Source: Shewanella sp. MBTL60-007
Lineage (GTDB): Bacteria; Pseudomonadota; Gammaproteobacteria; Enterobacterales; Shewanellaceae
Direction of reading: 5' to 3'
Length of the DNA stretch: 57,729 nt
NCBI RefSeq assembly: GCF_019654915.1
Contig: NZ_BPET01000034.1
Coordinates: forward strand, 1 to 57,729
Part shown: piece by piece, positions 19,383 to 28,717 of the stretch
Layout: every line of letters begins with the position of its first letter
Numbering within the stretch: position 1 is the stretch's first letter
Notes under the pieces: generated by a model
The model's database searches: none
The model's input: the letters and a program-made list of their open reading frames with translations, nothing else
Told to the model about the DNA's origin: nothing
Program-made: the position numbers and the translations under genes

Positions 19383-20552
19383 CTATTTTGATTCGTTAAA
19401 TAGCTCACGGCCAATTAACATACGGCGAATTTCTGACGTACCCGCACCAATCTCATAGAGCTTGGCGTCTCGCAGCAACCGACCAGTGGCGTATTCGTTG
19501 ACATACCCGTTACCGCCAAGCAGTTGGATGGCATCGAGAGCCATCTTGGTGGCTAATTCTGCTGAATAGAGGATCGCGCCGGCCGCATCTTTACGTGTGG
19601 TTTCACCGCGATCGCAAGATTTAGCCACGTTGTAGATATAAGACTTGGCGGCATTCATGCCAGTGTACATATCGGCAAGTTTGCCCTGTACTAGCTGGAA
19701 CTGACCGATAGACTTACCAAATTGCTCACGCTCATGAATATAAGGTACGACGATATCCATACAGGCGGTCATGATCCCAAGTGGGCCGCCAGAGAGCACA
19801 ACGCGCTCGTAATCGAGTCCGCTCATCAACACTTTTACACCGTTGTTCAGGCCGCCAAGAATATTCTCTTCTGGTACTTCGCAATCTTCAAATACCAGTT
19901 CACAGGTATTGGAGCCGCGCATACCTAGCTTGTCGAGCTTCTGTGCCTGAGAAAAACCTTTAAAGCTACGCTCGACGATAAATGCGGTGATGCCGTGGGC
20001 ACCCTTATCGAGATCGGTTTTGGCGTAGATGACATAAGTGTGGGCGTCAGGTCCGTTAGTGATCCACATCTTGTTGCCGTTGAGTATGTATCTATCGCCT
20101 TCCTTGCGAGCATGGAGCTTCATTGATACCACATCAGAGCCTGCATTGGGCTCACTCATGGCAAGTGCGCCAATGTGTTCGCCTGTGATCAGCTTAGGTA
20201 GATACTTGGCTTTTTGTTCGCTATTACCGTTACGGTTAATTTGGTTAACGCACAGGTTAGAATGAGCGCCATAGCTTAGACCAATGGAAGCCGATGCTCG
20301 TGAGATCTCCTCCATGGCGACCACATGGGCAAGGTAGCCCATATCTGCGCCACCATACTCCTCTGAAACAGTTACACCCAGCAGTCCCATGTCACCAAGA
20401 ACTGGCCAAAGCTCATTGGGGAAAGCATTATCGAGATCGGTTTTTGCGGCGATAGGGGCGATTTCGTTGGCGGCGAAGCTTTGCACCGCATCACGTAACA
20501 TATCGACCTCTTCACCGAGGCCAAAGTTTAGAGAGGTGTAGAGTTGAGTCAT
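19383..20552 (-). CDS. liuA: Isovaleryl-CoA dehydrogenase (LiuA)
   Basis: FAD enzyme that oxidises isovaleryl-CoA to 3-methylcrotonyl-CoA and passes electrons to ETF. The protein is 389 residues from the chosen ATG. It has [14 protein letters not shown] and [13 protein letters not shown]-binding motifs and [17 protein letters not shown], whose Glu corresponds to the catalytic base typical of isovaleryl-CoA dehydrogenases; at the usual acyl-CoA dehydrogenase base position it has GAGTSEIRR with Gly instead of Glu, as expected for this subfamily. An upstream TTG would add 6 residues, but AGGACA is well spaced for the ATG. Confidence 0.94.
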   Translation of the reverse strand: MTQLYTSLNFGLGEEVDMLRDAVQSFAANEIAPIAAKTDLDNAFPNELWPVLGDMGLLGVTVSEEYGGADMGYLAHVVAMEEISRASASIGLSYGAHSNLCVNQINRNGNSEQKAKYLPKLITGEHIGALAMSEPNAGSDVVSMKLHARKEGDRYILNGNKMWITNGPDAHTYVIYAKTDLDKGAHGITAFIVERSFKGFSQAQKLDKLGMRGSNTCELVFEDCEVPEENILGGLNNGVKVLMSGLDYERVVLSGGPLGIMTACMDIVVPYIHEREQFGKSIGQFQLVQGKLADMYTGMNAAKSYIYNVAKSCDRGETTRKDAAGAILYSAELATKMALDAIQLLGGNGYVNEYATGRLLRDAKLYEIGAGTSEIRRMLIGRELFNESK

Positions 20553-20726
20553 CTGCTTGTGTCCTGTCAATTTTGTTTGGATTCAAGTTCACCGATCTTC
20601 GCCGTGATACTTGTGATTTATTTCATTATTATGTGTTTACACTGCTTTTATGTGACGAGTTGCTAGCAACGCCAGCCCTTATGTCGGACCTTGTTTTATC
20701 GAGCGTTGCTTTCATATGGCAATGCG

Positions 20727-21128
20727 CTATTGGGCATTGTTGGCTAATGCGTCACGGCATTGCTGCTCCGCCGAGTTAAGCTCCATCAGCACGACCTTGA
20801 TGTCATCCATCTGTTGCTGCAGCGATACTTTTTTCTCTTCGACTAGCTCGAGCATGGTGTGAAGTTGGCTACTGCTATTCTTATCCGCATCGTAAAGCTC
20901 AAATAGGCGCCTTGTTTCGGCCAATGAGAAGCCTAAACGCTTACCTCGCAGAATAAGCTTGAGCCTGACTCTATCCTTAAGACTATAGATCCGTGTTTGA
21001 CCACGACGCTTAGGCTTGAGTAAGCCTTGGTCTTCATAAAAACGAATACTACGGGTAGTGATATCAAACTCTTTGGATAGATCACTGATTGAGTATGTCG
21101 TTTGTGGGAGTTGATTCTCTACCATCAA
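20727..21128 (-). CDS. liuR: MerR-family regulator of branched-chain amino-acid degradation (LiuR)
   Basis: The 133-residue protein has an N-terminal MerR winged helix (YSISDLSKEFDITTRSIRFYEDQGLLKP, with RRGQTRIYS as the wing) and a C-terminal coiled-coil dimerisation helix, with no metal-binding cysteine pair. It is the first gene of the leucine operon, 174 bp before liuA. In gammaproteobacteria LiuR is known to control leucine and valine/isoleucine catabolism. A TTTACG-N4-GGTAAA element 42 bp upstream and a matching TTTACG-N4-CGTAAA upstream of the thiolase gene support that here. Confidence 0.92.
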   Translation of the reverse strand: MMVENQLPQTTYSISDLSKEFDITTRSIRFYEDQGLLKPKRRGQTRIYSLKDRVRLKLILRGKRLGFSLAETRRLFELYDADKNSSSQLHTMLELVEEKKVSLQQQMDDIKVVLMELNSAEQQCRDALANNAQ

Positions 21129-21487
21129 AAAACACCATATTTGTTTACATTTACTGAACGATATATGAAGTTTACGTAAAGGTAAAGTTTATGGGCGTTG
21201 CAAAGATTAGTTTTCATGTCAATGGCACGTGCCACAAGAGATAAGTTAGCGAAAGTTATCAAGGTTACCGCCTGTGGTTTTAGCTTTTAAAAACATGTGG
21301 TTGCACCGGTTTTTTCTAGGGTGGATTGAGTGCGTTCATTCCTTTGTATTACCTTATTCTAAGGTCTAATGGGGATTTTTTAAGCGCGGTTGCATAATGC
21401 TGTTAAGCATAAAATGGACATAAATCACTCACTATCTAGGGCTGCAAGGCGCTATTTGGCAGAGTTTTAGCAAGTGGAGCCAGCATT
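21129..21487. other. Divergent intergenic region liuR / acyl-CoA synthetase
   Basis: 359 bp. It holds the LiuR-like operator (21171-21186), a perfect 12-bp palindrome TGGCACGTGCCA (21223-21234) and a short inverted repeat ATGCT-GTTA-AGCAT (21397-21410) near the synthetase side. Both divergent genes could be controlled from here. No further gene is visible. Confidence 0.6.
21171..21186. promoter_or_regulatory. Candidate LiuR operator upstream of liuR
   Basis: TTTACGTAAAGGTAAA has the same 6-4-6 layout as the perfect palindrome TTTACGTTCGCGTAAA upstream of the valine/isoleucine operon, with one mismatch in the second half-site. It lies about 43-58 bp upstream of the liuR start, a position suited to promoter control by a MerR protein. 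Confidence 0.65.
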
Positions 21488-23392
21488 GTGATAGATAAAA
21501 ATAAACAGCTACATGCCAAATCCATCGCCCAGCCCGAAAGCTTTTGGGCCGAGGCTGCCAATGCAGTAGATTGGTTCTCGTCATGGGATACGGTTTTAGA
21601 TGAGACTGACGCGCCTTTTTACCACTGGTTTAAAGGTGGCAAGATGAACACCTGTTATAACGCGGTCGATAGACATGTTGATGCTGGGCGAGGTGATCAA
21701 ATCGCCTTGCAATACGTCAGCCCGGTTACAGAGAGTGAATACGGGATCTCTTATAGGGAACTGCAAGCACAGGTGAGCAGGCTTGCTGGTTATATGGACT
21801 CTGTCGGGGTCAAGAAGGGCGACAGAGTCGTGATCTATATGCCTATGGTGCCTGAAACCGCATTTGCCATGTTGGCTTGTGCGCGTATCGGTGCAATTCA
21901 CTCTGTGGTATTTGGTGGGTTTGCGGCAAATGAGCTGGCTACCCGAATTAACGATGCTAAACCTAAGCTGGTCCTTTCCGCCTCTTGCGGTATCGAACCA
22001 TCTGGGGTTATCGCTTATAAGCCATTGCTCGACGATGCGCTTGAGCAAGCAACTCATAAGGTGGAGCGCTGTTTAATATTAAACAGAAGTCAGCTAGAGG
22101 CTCAATTGCAGCCTGAGCGTGATTGTGATTGGCAATCAGCAATGGCTGCTGCGCCTAATATCGATTGCCTTCCTCTCGATGCTACCGACCCGTTGTATGT
22201 ACTTTATACCTCTGGAACCACAGGTCAGCCTAAAGGGGTGGTACGCGATAACGGCGGTCATGCTGTTGCACTCGCGTGGTCAATGAAACATATCTACGAT
22301 ATCAATGTGGGTGACGCATTTTGGGCGGCCTCCGACGTAGGCTGGGTCGTGGGGCACTCCTATATCGTCTATGGCCCACTGCTGGTGGGGGCAACGAGTA
22401 TCTTATATGAAGGCAAGCCTGTAGGCACGCCAGACCCTGGCGCATTTTGGCGCACGATTGCTAAGTATAAGGTGAAGAGTTTCTTTACTGCACCAACCGC
22501 TATTCGTGCGATTAAGCGTGATGATCCTAACGGGGATTATCTACAAGATGTAGATTTAACTTGCCTAAAGAATGTGTTCTTAGCCGGTGAACGCTGCGAT
22601 CCCGATACGCTGCATTGGGCGGAAGATAAACTACAAAAGCCAGTGATTGATCATTGGTGGCAGACTGAAACAGGTTGGCCTGTGGCGGCTAACTTGATGG
22701 GGTACGCGCCTGTTGCGGTCAAGGCGGGCTCTCCTGCATTAGCGGTGCCCGGTTATCAAATTGATGTGGTTGATGTGATGGGCGATAAAGTCGACGCCAA
22801 TGAGTCAGGTAATGTGGTAATTAAATTGCCGCTGCCACCAGGCACATTAACCACGCTTTGGCAAAATGAGCAGCGCTTTCAAGATAGCTATCTTTCCATG
22901 TATCCAGGCTATTACCTGACGGGGGATGCAGGCTATAAGGATGAAGATGGCTACCTTTATATCATGAGTCGAATCGATGACATTATTAACGTCGCGGGTC
23001 ACCGACTCTCAACAGGGCGTTTTGAAGAGGTGCTTTGTCAACATGAGGCGGTAGCCGAGGCGGCTGTCATTGGTGTTAAAGATCTGCTCAAGGGGCAAGT
23101 GCCCTTAGGGCTGGTGGTATTGAAGAAAGGCGCTAACTTGAGTGATGATGAACTCAACAGCCAGTTGATGAGCTTAGTGCGTCAAGAGATAGGTCCGGTG
23201 GCGTCTTTCAGACTCGTGAGCGCGGTACAGAAACTCCCTAAGACCCGAAGTGGCAAAATTTTACGTGGTACCATGCGTAATATTGCCGACAATCAAAGCT
23301 ATAAGGTACCTGCGACTATCGAGGACCCTGCCACACTTGATATCGTGCGTAACACCTTAACCCGCATGGGGTATGCCGATGCACATGTTTAG
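21488..23392 (+). CDS. Short-chain acyl-CoA synthetase (propionyl-/acetyl-CoA synthetase type)
   Basis: AMP-forming ligase predicted to activate propionate, acetate or a related short acid. The 634-residue protein starts at a GTG with GGAG upstream. It has YTSGTTGQPKGVV (phosphate-binding loop), the WWQTETGWP adenylate motif, YYLTGDAGYKDEDGY, RIDDIINVAGHRLSTG (hinge) and the C-terminal PKTRSGKILR with the catalytic and acetylatable lysine. It resembles PrpE and ACSS3-type enzymes more than the classical Acs. Being divergent from liuR it may share that regulator. The exact acyl preference cannot be read from sequence. Confidence 0.88.
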   Translation: MIDKNKQLHAKSIAQPESFWAEAANAVDWFSSWDTVLDETDAPFYHWFKGGKMNTCYNAVDRHVDAGRGDQIALQYVSPVTESEYGISYRELQAQVSRLAGYMDSVGVKKGDRVVIYMPMVPETAFAMLACARIGAIHSVVFGGFAANELATRINDAKPKLVLSASCGIEPSGVIAYKPLLDDALEQATHKVERCLILNRSQLEAQLQPERDCDWQSAMAAAPNIDCLPLDATDPLYVLYTSGTTGQPKGVVRDNGGHAVALAWSMKHIYDINVGDAFWAASDVGWVVGHSYIVYGPLLVGATSILYEGKPVGTPDPGAFWRTIAKYKVKSFFTAPTAIRAIKRDDPNGDYLQDVDLTCLKNVFLAGERCDPDTLHWAEDKLQKPVIDHWWQTETGWPVAANLMGYAPVAVKAGSPALAVPGYQIDVVDVMGDKVDANESGNVVIKLPLPPGTLTTLWQNEQRFQDSYLSMYPGYYLTGDAGYKDEDGYLYIMSRIDDIINVAGHRLSTGRFEEVLCQHEAVAEAAVIGVKDLLKGQVPLGLVVLKKGANLSDDELNSQLMSLVRQEIGPVASFRLVSAVQKLPKTRSGKILRGTMRNIADNQSYKVPATIEDPATLDIVRNTLTRMGYADAHV

Positions 23393-23435
23393 GTTAAGAA
23401 GGTCCTAGGAAGAGCAGGTTCTAGGCACGAGGAAA

Positions 23436-23645
23436 GCTAAGACGGTAAAGCTAAGACGGTAAGGCTGAGACGGTAAGGCTGAGACGGTAAAGCTAAGACG
23501 GTAAGGCTAAGACGGTGAGGCTAAGACGGTGAGGCTGAGACGGTAAAGCTAAGACGGTAAAGCTAAGACGGTAAAGCTAAGACGGTGAGGCTGAGACGGT
23601 GAGGCTGAGACGGTGAGGCTGAGACGGTAAGGCTGAGACGGTTAT
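23436..23645. repeat. Tandem 14-bp repeat, 15 units, in the 3' UTR of the acyl-CoA synthetase gene
   Basis: Fifteen contiguous units of GCTRAGACGGTRAR (R = A or G). All differences between the first fourteen units are A/G transitions at three fixed positions; the last unit ends TAT instead. There are no spacers, so it is not CRISPR. It begins 44 bp after the stop codon and ends one base before the terminator hairpin, so it should be transcribed. Unit length is not a multiple of three and no ORF spans it. Confidence 0.95.
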
Positions 23646-23646
23646 A

Positions 23647-23680
23647 GAAAAGCAGGGCTTTAAAAAGCGCTGCTTTTCTT
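23647..23680 (+). terminator. Terminator after the acyl-CoA synthetase gene and repeat
   Basis: GAAAAGCAG and CTGCTTTTC form a 9-bp stem with an inner GCTT/AAGC pairing, followed by TTG. It directly follows the 14-bp repeat. Confidence 0.75.
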
Positions 23681-23875
23681 GTTTAGGTGGCTAGTAGGTT
23701 AATCAATGGAGTTTTCGTTTATATAAGCTAGAGTTGTTAAGTTTTATATAGTAATTAAGTTACCAAAGTCTGTATAATCCATAACAAATAACCCTATCAA
23801 TCAAGCAAACGCAATGACGTGAGCTGAATAAAAAATAGATAGGGAACTCTCTGTGACCTGCGGAACAAAATTAAC

Positions 23876-25414
23876 ATGAATAACCAATCTAATCTTTACG
23901 ATATAGGTGTTATTGGCTTAGGCGTAATGGGTAAGAACCTAGCGCTCAATATTGCTGATAATAACTATCGTGTAGCTGCGTTTGACCTTGATGAAATTAA
24001 GGTGCAAGACACTGTAAAACAAGAAGAGCTTGAACGTAAGCAATTCCTTAAACAGTCGACTCAAGCACGCATTCTTGGCTGTAACAATCTTTCTGAAATG
24101 ATATCTAAATTAGAAAAGCCGCGTGTATTACTCCTTTCTGTCCCTGCGGGAGCTCCGGTGGATGGTGTGTGTCAGTCGCTGATTGAAGTGGGTATTGAAG
24201 ACGATGATATCGTTATTGATACCGGTAATAGCTTATGGACCGATACACTTGAGCGTGAGAAGCGCTACGCCAAAGACTTCCTTTTCTTTAGCTGCGCGAT
24301 CTCAGGTGGTGAAGTGGGGGCTCGCTTTGGGCCGTCATTGATGCCTAGTGGTAGCCTTAAGGCTTGGCAGCGTATTGAGCCTATCTGGCAGGCCATTGCC
24401 GCTAAGGTGGATGCCAACACAGGCTTACCTATTGAACGTTTCGAGCCGGGCAATCCAGTAACAGAGGGGGAACCTTGCACCACTTATATTGGCCCTGCGG
24501 GTTCTGGTCACTACGTTAAGATGGTGCATAATGGTATCGAATACGCGGATATGCAGCTTATTTGCGAAGCTTACCATCTATTGAACCAAGGTCTTGGGTT
24601 GAGTGCTAGTGAAGTGGGTGATGTATTCGAGCGCTGGAATAAAGGCAGTTTAAATAGCTACCTGATGGAGATAAGCGCCGATATCCTTAAACAGGCAGAT
24701 CCGTTAACTGGTGCGCCGTTGGTGGAGATGATTTTAGACAAGGCGGGGCAGAAGGGCACAGGTCTTTGGACTGCGGTAAGCAGTTTGCAAATAGGCTGTC
24801 CAGCCCCAACGATTGCCGAAGCGGTGTATGCTAGAGCGCTCAGCACGCAAAAAAAACAGCGACATCAGCTAAGTCAGCGATTATCGGGACCGAGTCAAGT
24901 GGCGTTGGTAAATACTGATAAGCAGGCATTTATAGACCAATTGGAAAACGCCCTTTATTGCGCCAAGGTATCTTGTTATGCCCAAGGTTTTCAGCTGATG
25001 GCTATGCAAGCTAACGAGCAAGGATGGCAGTTAGATTTTGGTGAAATCGCTAAGATCTGGCGTGCTGGTTGTATCATTCGAGCCACATTCTTACAGTCGA
25101 TTACTCAGGCTTATCAGCAAGACGGTGAGCTCGAAAATCTGCTGATGGCAGAAACCTTTGCTAAGGCTCTGTCCGAGAAACAGCAAGATTGGCGGGTGGC
25201 GATATCAGGTGCTGTACTGAGCGGTATTCCTGCGCCATGCATCAGTTCGGCTTTGGCTTATTATGATGGCTACCGAAGCGAAACTTTACCGGCGAGTTTA
25301 CTACAGGGGCAGCGAGATTTTTTTGGTGCCCACACCTTTGAGCGCATCGATAAACCTCATGGTGAGAAGTACCACTTAAATTGGAGTGGCGATCGCAGAA
25401 TCAACAAGGTATAG
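23876..25414 (+). CDS. gnd: 6-phosphogluconate dehydrogenase, decarboxylating
   Basis: Oxidative pentose-phosphate pathway: 6-phosphogluconate to ribulose 5-phosphate, CO2 and NADPH. The 512-residue protein has the NADP-binding GVIGLGVMGKNLALNI, the ISGGEVGARFGPSLMPSG substrate loop, the catalytic KMVHNGIEYADMQLICEAY (Lys and downstream Glu) and KGTGLWTAVSS. It is somewhat longer than the usual 470 residues and more divergent around SGGEVGARF than the textbook SGGEEGARY form. It is transcribed alone, with a clear terminator 86 bp after the stop. Confidence 0.93.
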   Translation: MNNQSNLYDIGVIGLGVMGKNLALNIADNNYRVAAFDLDEIKVQDTVKQEELERKQFLKQSTQARILGCNNLSEMISKLEKPRVLLLSVPAGAPVDGVCQSLIEVGIEDDDIVIDTGNSLWTDTLEREKRYAKDFLFFSCAISGGEVGARFGPSLMPSGSLKAWQRIEPIWQAIAAKVDANTGLPIERFEPGNPVTEGEPCTTYIGPAGSGHYVKMVHNGIEYADMQLICEAYHLLNQGLGLSASEVGDVFERWNKGSLNSYLMEISADILKQADPLTGAPLVEMILDKAGQKGTGLWTAVSSLQIGCPAPTIAEAVYARALSTQKKQRHQLSQRLSGPSQVALVNTDKQAFIDQLENALYCAKVSCYAQGFQLMAMQANEQGWQLDFGEIAKIWRAGCIIRATFLQSITQAYQQDGELENLLMAETFAKALSEKQQDWRVAISGAVLSGIPAPCISSALAYYDGYRSETLPASLLQGQRDFFGAHTFERIDKPHGEKYHLNWSGDRRINKV

Positions 25415-25500
25415 CTCATGCCTAGTCGCTGTAGTCGGCTGACTGTTTGTCTCAAGCCGGGCATTCAGAACGTGATGCACAGGACAAGACATTGAAAACA

Positions 25501-25532
25501 AAAAAAGCCTATCAAAATTGATAGGCTTTTTT
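25501..25532. terminator. Bidirectional terminator between gnd and menA
   Basis: AAAAAAGCCTATCAA and TTGATAGGCTTTTTT form a long A/T-flanked hairpin between convergent genes. Confidence 0.9.
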
Positions 25533-25563
25533 AGTACTCTTCAGCGGCGAGTGAATGGCTAAA

Positions 25564-26454
25564 CTAGGATGCAAACAGACAGATATCAATGAGTAGGCCA
25601 AGGCTGAACAGCGCACTGAAAATCATGGTCAGCTTAGCGGTGCGGCCGAGTAATGGGTTTAAGGCTGCGCCAGTCACCTCATTAAAGTCACGGCATAGGG
25701 TTCTGGCCATAACAAATGCGAGTCCCGCAAACAGCACTGGTAAACCCGGTAGCGCTCCCATCAGGAAGCCAGCGATGATGATGGCAAATGGGAGATAGAG
25801 AAAGCTTTGATAGAAAATACGCGATTGTTCAAGGCCGATGCGTACCGCTAAGGTTTGCTTACCCGCCTTGATGTCGGTATCCATATCGCGGGTATTATTG
25901 ACTAACATTATCGCCGCGTTTAGAAAGCCGATAGCGCTGCCCAAAAGCCAAGCGCTAGTTGCTGTATCGCCCGCCTGCAGAAAGTAACTTCCTACAACGG
26001 CTACCAGACCAAAAAACACAAATGCTGCCACCTCGCCAAGGCCGTGAGAGGCTAGTGGGTATGGGCCGCCACTATAACCTAGGGCACCAAGGATCGCTGC
26101 CGCCGCTAAAAAGGCGATGGGGAGGCCACCATGGTAGATTAGGAAAGAGCCAACGATGAGTGCTAATACCAGACATAAGATCATGGCGTTTCGTACAGAT
26201 GTTGGGCTTAACATACCACTTTGGGTGACACGCACAGGCCCTAAGCGCTCTTCGGTATCCACACCACTTTTAAAGTCGAAATAGTCGTTAGCTAGGTTTA
26301 CGGCAATTTGTAGCAGCAGGGCACAAAGCATTGAAACAGCAGCAATGAATAGGCTGAATTGCTCAAGGTGCAGTGCGAGTACGTTACCAACCAGCAGTGG
26401 TCCAATCGCCGCAGGCAAGGTGCGAGGGCGGATGGCAAGTATCCAAGGGTTCAT
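25564..26454 (-). CDS. menA: 1,4-dihydroxy-2-naphthoate octaprenyltransferase (MenA)
   Basis: Integral membrane UbiA-family prenyltransferase that makes demethylmenaquinone, the quinone branch feeding anaerobic reductases such as DMSO and nitrite reductase. The 296-residue protein has about eight membrane segments, the N-terminal RPRTLPAAIGPLLVG, the first Asp-rich motif NLANDYFDFKSGVDT and the second, NNTRDMDTDIKAGKQT. It is convergent with gnd and monocistronic. Confidence 0.93.
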   Translation of the reverse strand: MNPWILAIRPRTLPAAIGPLLVGNVLALHLEQFSLFIAAVSMLCALLLQIAVNLANDYFDFKSGVDTEERLGPVRVTQSGMLSPTSVRNAMILCLVLALIVGSFLIYHGGLPIAFLAAAAILGALGYSGGPYPLASHGLGEVAAFVFFGLVAVVGSYFLQAGDTATSAWLLGSAIGFLNAAIMLVNNTRDMDTDIKAGKQTLAVRIGLEQSRIFYQSFLYLPFAIIIAGFLMGALPGLPVLFAGLAFVMARTLCRDFNEVTGAALNPLLGRTAKLTMIFSALFSLGLLIDICLFAS

Positions 26455-26793
26455 GTTTTCTAATTACTTACAGAGGTTTACGTCAAAGGGTGCAGACATA
26501 AAGGTAAAAAAAGTTGGCATAGCATAGCAAATTTAACAACTTCTAAAAAGTGGATTTTATAGCAGCAAAAGTGGTCGGCTTAACACTTTGCTAAGCATTA
26601 CTATATTTCAGATTGGCTTATATGAATAAATTTGAACTAGCGCACAACTGTTAGGCAGGAGTGTATGCAATATTACATTTTTAAAGAGAGCGCTAGAATA
26701 TAAGCTGTCATTTTGGCATTAGCTTTAAAACTGCGGTGTCAGCAGTCAACGACTAGATTTGTAATGGACAAATTTGCTTAGAGGTCGAAAACT
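26455..26793. other. Divergent intergenic region menA / SDR gene
   Basis: 339 bp of AT-rich sequence presumed to contain both promoters. Apart from TTTGTAATGGACAAA (26759-26773, a 5-bp inverted repeat) I see no strong motif, gene or repeat. Confidence 0.4.
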
Positions 26794-27726
26794 ATGCGTT
26801 TTGAGGGACAAGTCGCAATAGTGACAGGTGCTGCTTCGGGTCTAGGTCGGGCCTATGCCATCGCCTTAGCTGAGCGAGGAGCAAGAGTCGTTTTGGTGGA
26901 TAACGAAGCGAATCAAACAAAGGATGTTAGCTCCAGCATGACAAACATAGAGGCTGACTCAGGCCTAAAAGCCTGTGGAGCTGCAATAAACGCTTTAGGA
27001 GGCGAATTTCAATCTTTTGTTATGGATGTCAGCAATGCTGATGACGTTAACGCTATGGTTGATGATGTGGTTCAAAGTTGGGGCCGCGTCGATATCTTAA
27101 TTAATAATGCGGGAGTTCATCAGCCTTGCCCATTTGAGCAGATGAGTGCCTCAATCTGGAAGCATCATCTGGATGTGGATCTCAACGGTACCTTCTACAT
27201 GACCAAGGCCGTATGGCCGCTAATGAAACGCCAAGGTTATGGGCGGATAGTGATGAGCAGTGCCAGCTCCATTTATGGCGATATGTATGAGACCAGTTTT
27301 AGTGCTAGCAAGATGGCTGTGATGGGGTTAGTTAATAGCCTTCACCACGAGGGCGTAGAGCACGGGATCAAGGTTAACAGCATTATTCCTCATGCCGTCA
27401 CATCGATGACAGCAAACCATTTAGCACCAACAGTTAGGCCACTTTTTTCAAAAACAACCGTGACAGCCACCATGTTGTACCTGTGCAGTTCTAAAAGCCC
27501 GTCGGGTGAACACTTGCTCGCAGCGGCAGGCGGAATTAGCCATGCCGCCTTAGTCGAATTTAATCCAGGACGCTTTAAAGCCGAGGAGTGCACCCCTGAG
27601 GTGATCACTGAACGCTGGCATGAACTCTACCATGCAAAACCCGTTACCGCTCACCGAAGCGGTGAGGCGCAGGTGCTCGCTTGGGCAAAGGCATCGGCAA
27701 ATCAGCGTAGGATCGTGTTAGAGTAG
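26794..27726 (+). CDS. Short-chain dehydrogenase-fold protein with Phe at the catalytic Tyr position
   Basis: The 310-residue protein resembles the SDR domain of peroxisomal multifunctional (HSD17B4-type) 3-hydroxyacyl-CoA dehydrogenases: AIVTGAASGLGRAYA (cofactor loop), ILINNAGVHQP, VMSSASSIYGDM with the catalytic Ser (156), and FSASKMAVMGL. The usual YXXXK reads FXXXK here (Phe 169, Lys 173; codon TTT), which removes the general-acid Tyr. Catalysis by the normal mechanism is doubtful; it may bind ligand without turnover. The family also ends about where this one does when not fused to other domains. It lies 80 bp before tesB, so a fatty-acyl context is plausible. Confidence 0.8.
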   Translation: MRFEGQVAIVTGAASGLGRAYAIALAERGARVVLVDNEANQTKDVSSSMTNIEADSGLKACGAAINALGGEFQSFVMDVSNADDVNAMVDDVVQSWGRVDILINNAGVHQPCPFEQMSASIWKHHLDVDLNGTFYMTKAVWPLMKRQGYGRIVMSSASSIYGDMYETSFSASKMAVMGLVNSLHHEGVEHGIKVNSIIPHAVTSMTANHLAPTVRPLFSKTTVTATMLYLCSSKSPSGEHLLAAAGGISHAALVEFNPGRFKAEECTPEVITERWHELYHAKPVTAHRSGEAQVLAWAKASANQRRIVLE

Positions 27727-27806
27727 CAGCGAGTTAGCGTAGAACTGGCGAGACTAGGGGATCTTGAGTTAAGCTTATGGCTTTATTGTCAGAGTTTTAG
27801 GTTGTA

Positions 27807-28673
27807 ATGAGCCAAGTATTAGATGATCTTTTAGCATTACTCTCTTTAGAGCAGATCGAAGAAGGGCTGTTTCGTGGCCAAAGCCAAGATCTAGGTTTTG
27901 GGCATGTCTTTGGTGGGCAAGTCATGGGCCAAGCCCTGAGTGCGGCAAAACAGACCGTCAGCCCAGACCGTAAAGTGCACTCTTTACACTCTTACTTTTT
28001 ACGTGCCGGAGATGAGAAGTTGCCGATTGTGTATGATGTTGAAATCATGCGTGATGGCGGCAGTTTCAGTGCCCGCAGAGTAAAGGCTATTCAGAAAGGC
28101 CGCCCCATCTTTTACATGACCTGTTCTTTTCAAACTGTTGAAGAGGGATATGACCACCAAGCTGTGATGCCCGATGTGGTGGGGCCTGATGGTTTACTTA
28201 ACCAACAAGAACTTGCGATGACATTAAGAGATAAAGTGCCATCTAAAGTGCTAGAAAAGTTTATGGCTGATACCCCTATTGAGATGCGTTTGGTCAACCC
28301 AAGCGATCCTATCGCACCTAAAGCTCGCGAACCTATTCGTCACGTATGGATCCGCGCCAATGGTGAGCTACCTGATAATATGTGTGTCCATGATTATCTG
28401 CTCGCCTATGCATCGGACTTTAATTTCTTAGTTACTGCGGCACAGCCACACGGGGTATCATTTTTAACACCAGGCATGCGTATGGCCACTATCGATCATG
28501 CGATGTGGTTCCACCGTCCATTCGATTTGAGTCAGTGGCTGTTGTATAGCATAGACAGCCCAAATGCCAGTGGTGGAAGAGGTTTTGTAAGAGGCCAATT
28601 CTTTAATCAGCAGGGTGAGTTGGTGGCGTCTGCAACTCAGGAAGGACTTATTCGCATGACTAAGAAGTCATAG
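27807..28673 (+). CDS. tesB: Acyl-CoA thioesterase II (TesB)
   Basis: Hydrolyses medium to long acyl-CoA. The 288-residue double-hotdog protein has the family opening [34 protein letters not shown], the C-terminal [13 protein letters not shown] and SATQEGLIR, which hold the Asp and Gln of the catalytic triad. Length matches E. coli TesB. It is followed 44 bp later by a lipoprotein gene. Confidence 0.93.
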   Translation: MSQVLDDLLALLSLEQIEEGLFRGQSQDLGFGHVFGGQVMGQALSAAKQTVSPDRKVHSLHSYFLRAGDEKLPIVYDVEIMRDGGSFSARRVKAIQKGRPIFYMTCSFQTVEEGYDHQAVMPDVVGPDGLLNQQELAMTLRDKVPSKVLEKFMADTPIEMRLVNPSDPIAPKAREPIRHVWIRANGELPDNMCVHDYLLAYASDFNFLVTAAQPHGVSFLTPGMRMATIDHAMWFHRPFDLSQWLLYSIDSPNASGGRGFVRGQFFNQQGELVASATQEGLIRMTKKS

Positions 28674-28717
28674 TCAGCGTTTGCATCCATTATTATTTGA
28701 TACTCAGGATTAAAATC

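Larger units (their letters stand above)
23393..23875. other. Intergenic region between acyl-CoA synthetase and gnd
   Basis: 483 bp containing the 14-bp tandem repeat (23436-23645), the terminator (23647-23680), and about 195 bp of AT-rich sequence that probably holds the gnd promoter. No additional gene is visible. Confidence 0.6.

Noticed and set aside
23436..23645. Possible CRISPR array
   Set aside because: Units are contiguous 14-mers without spacers and there are no cas genes.
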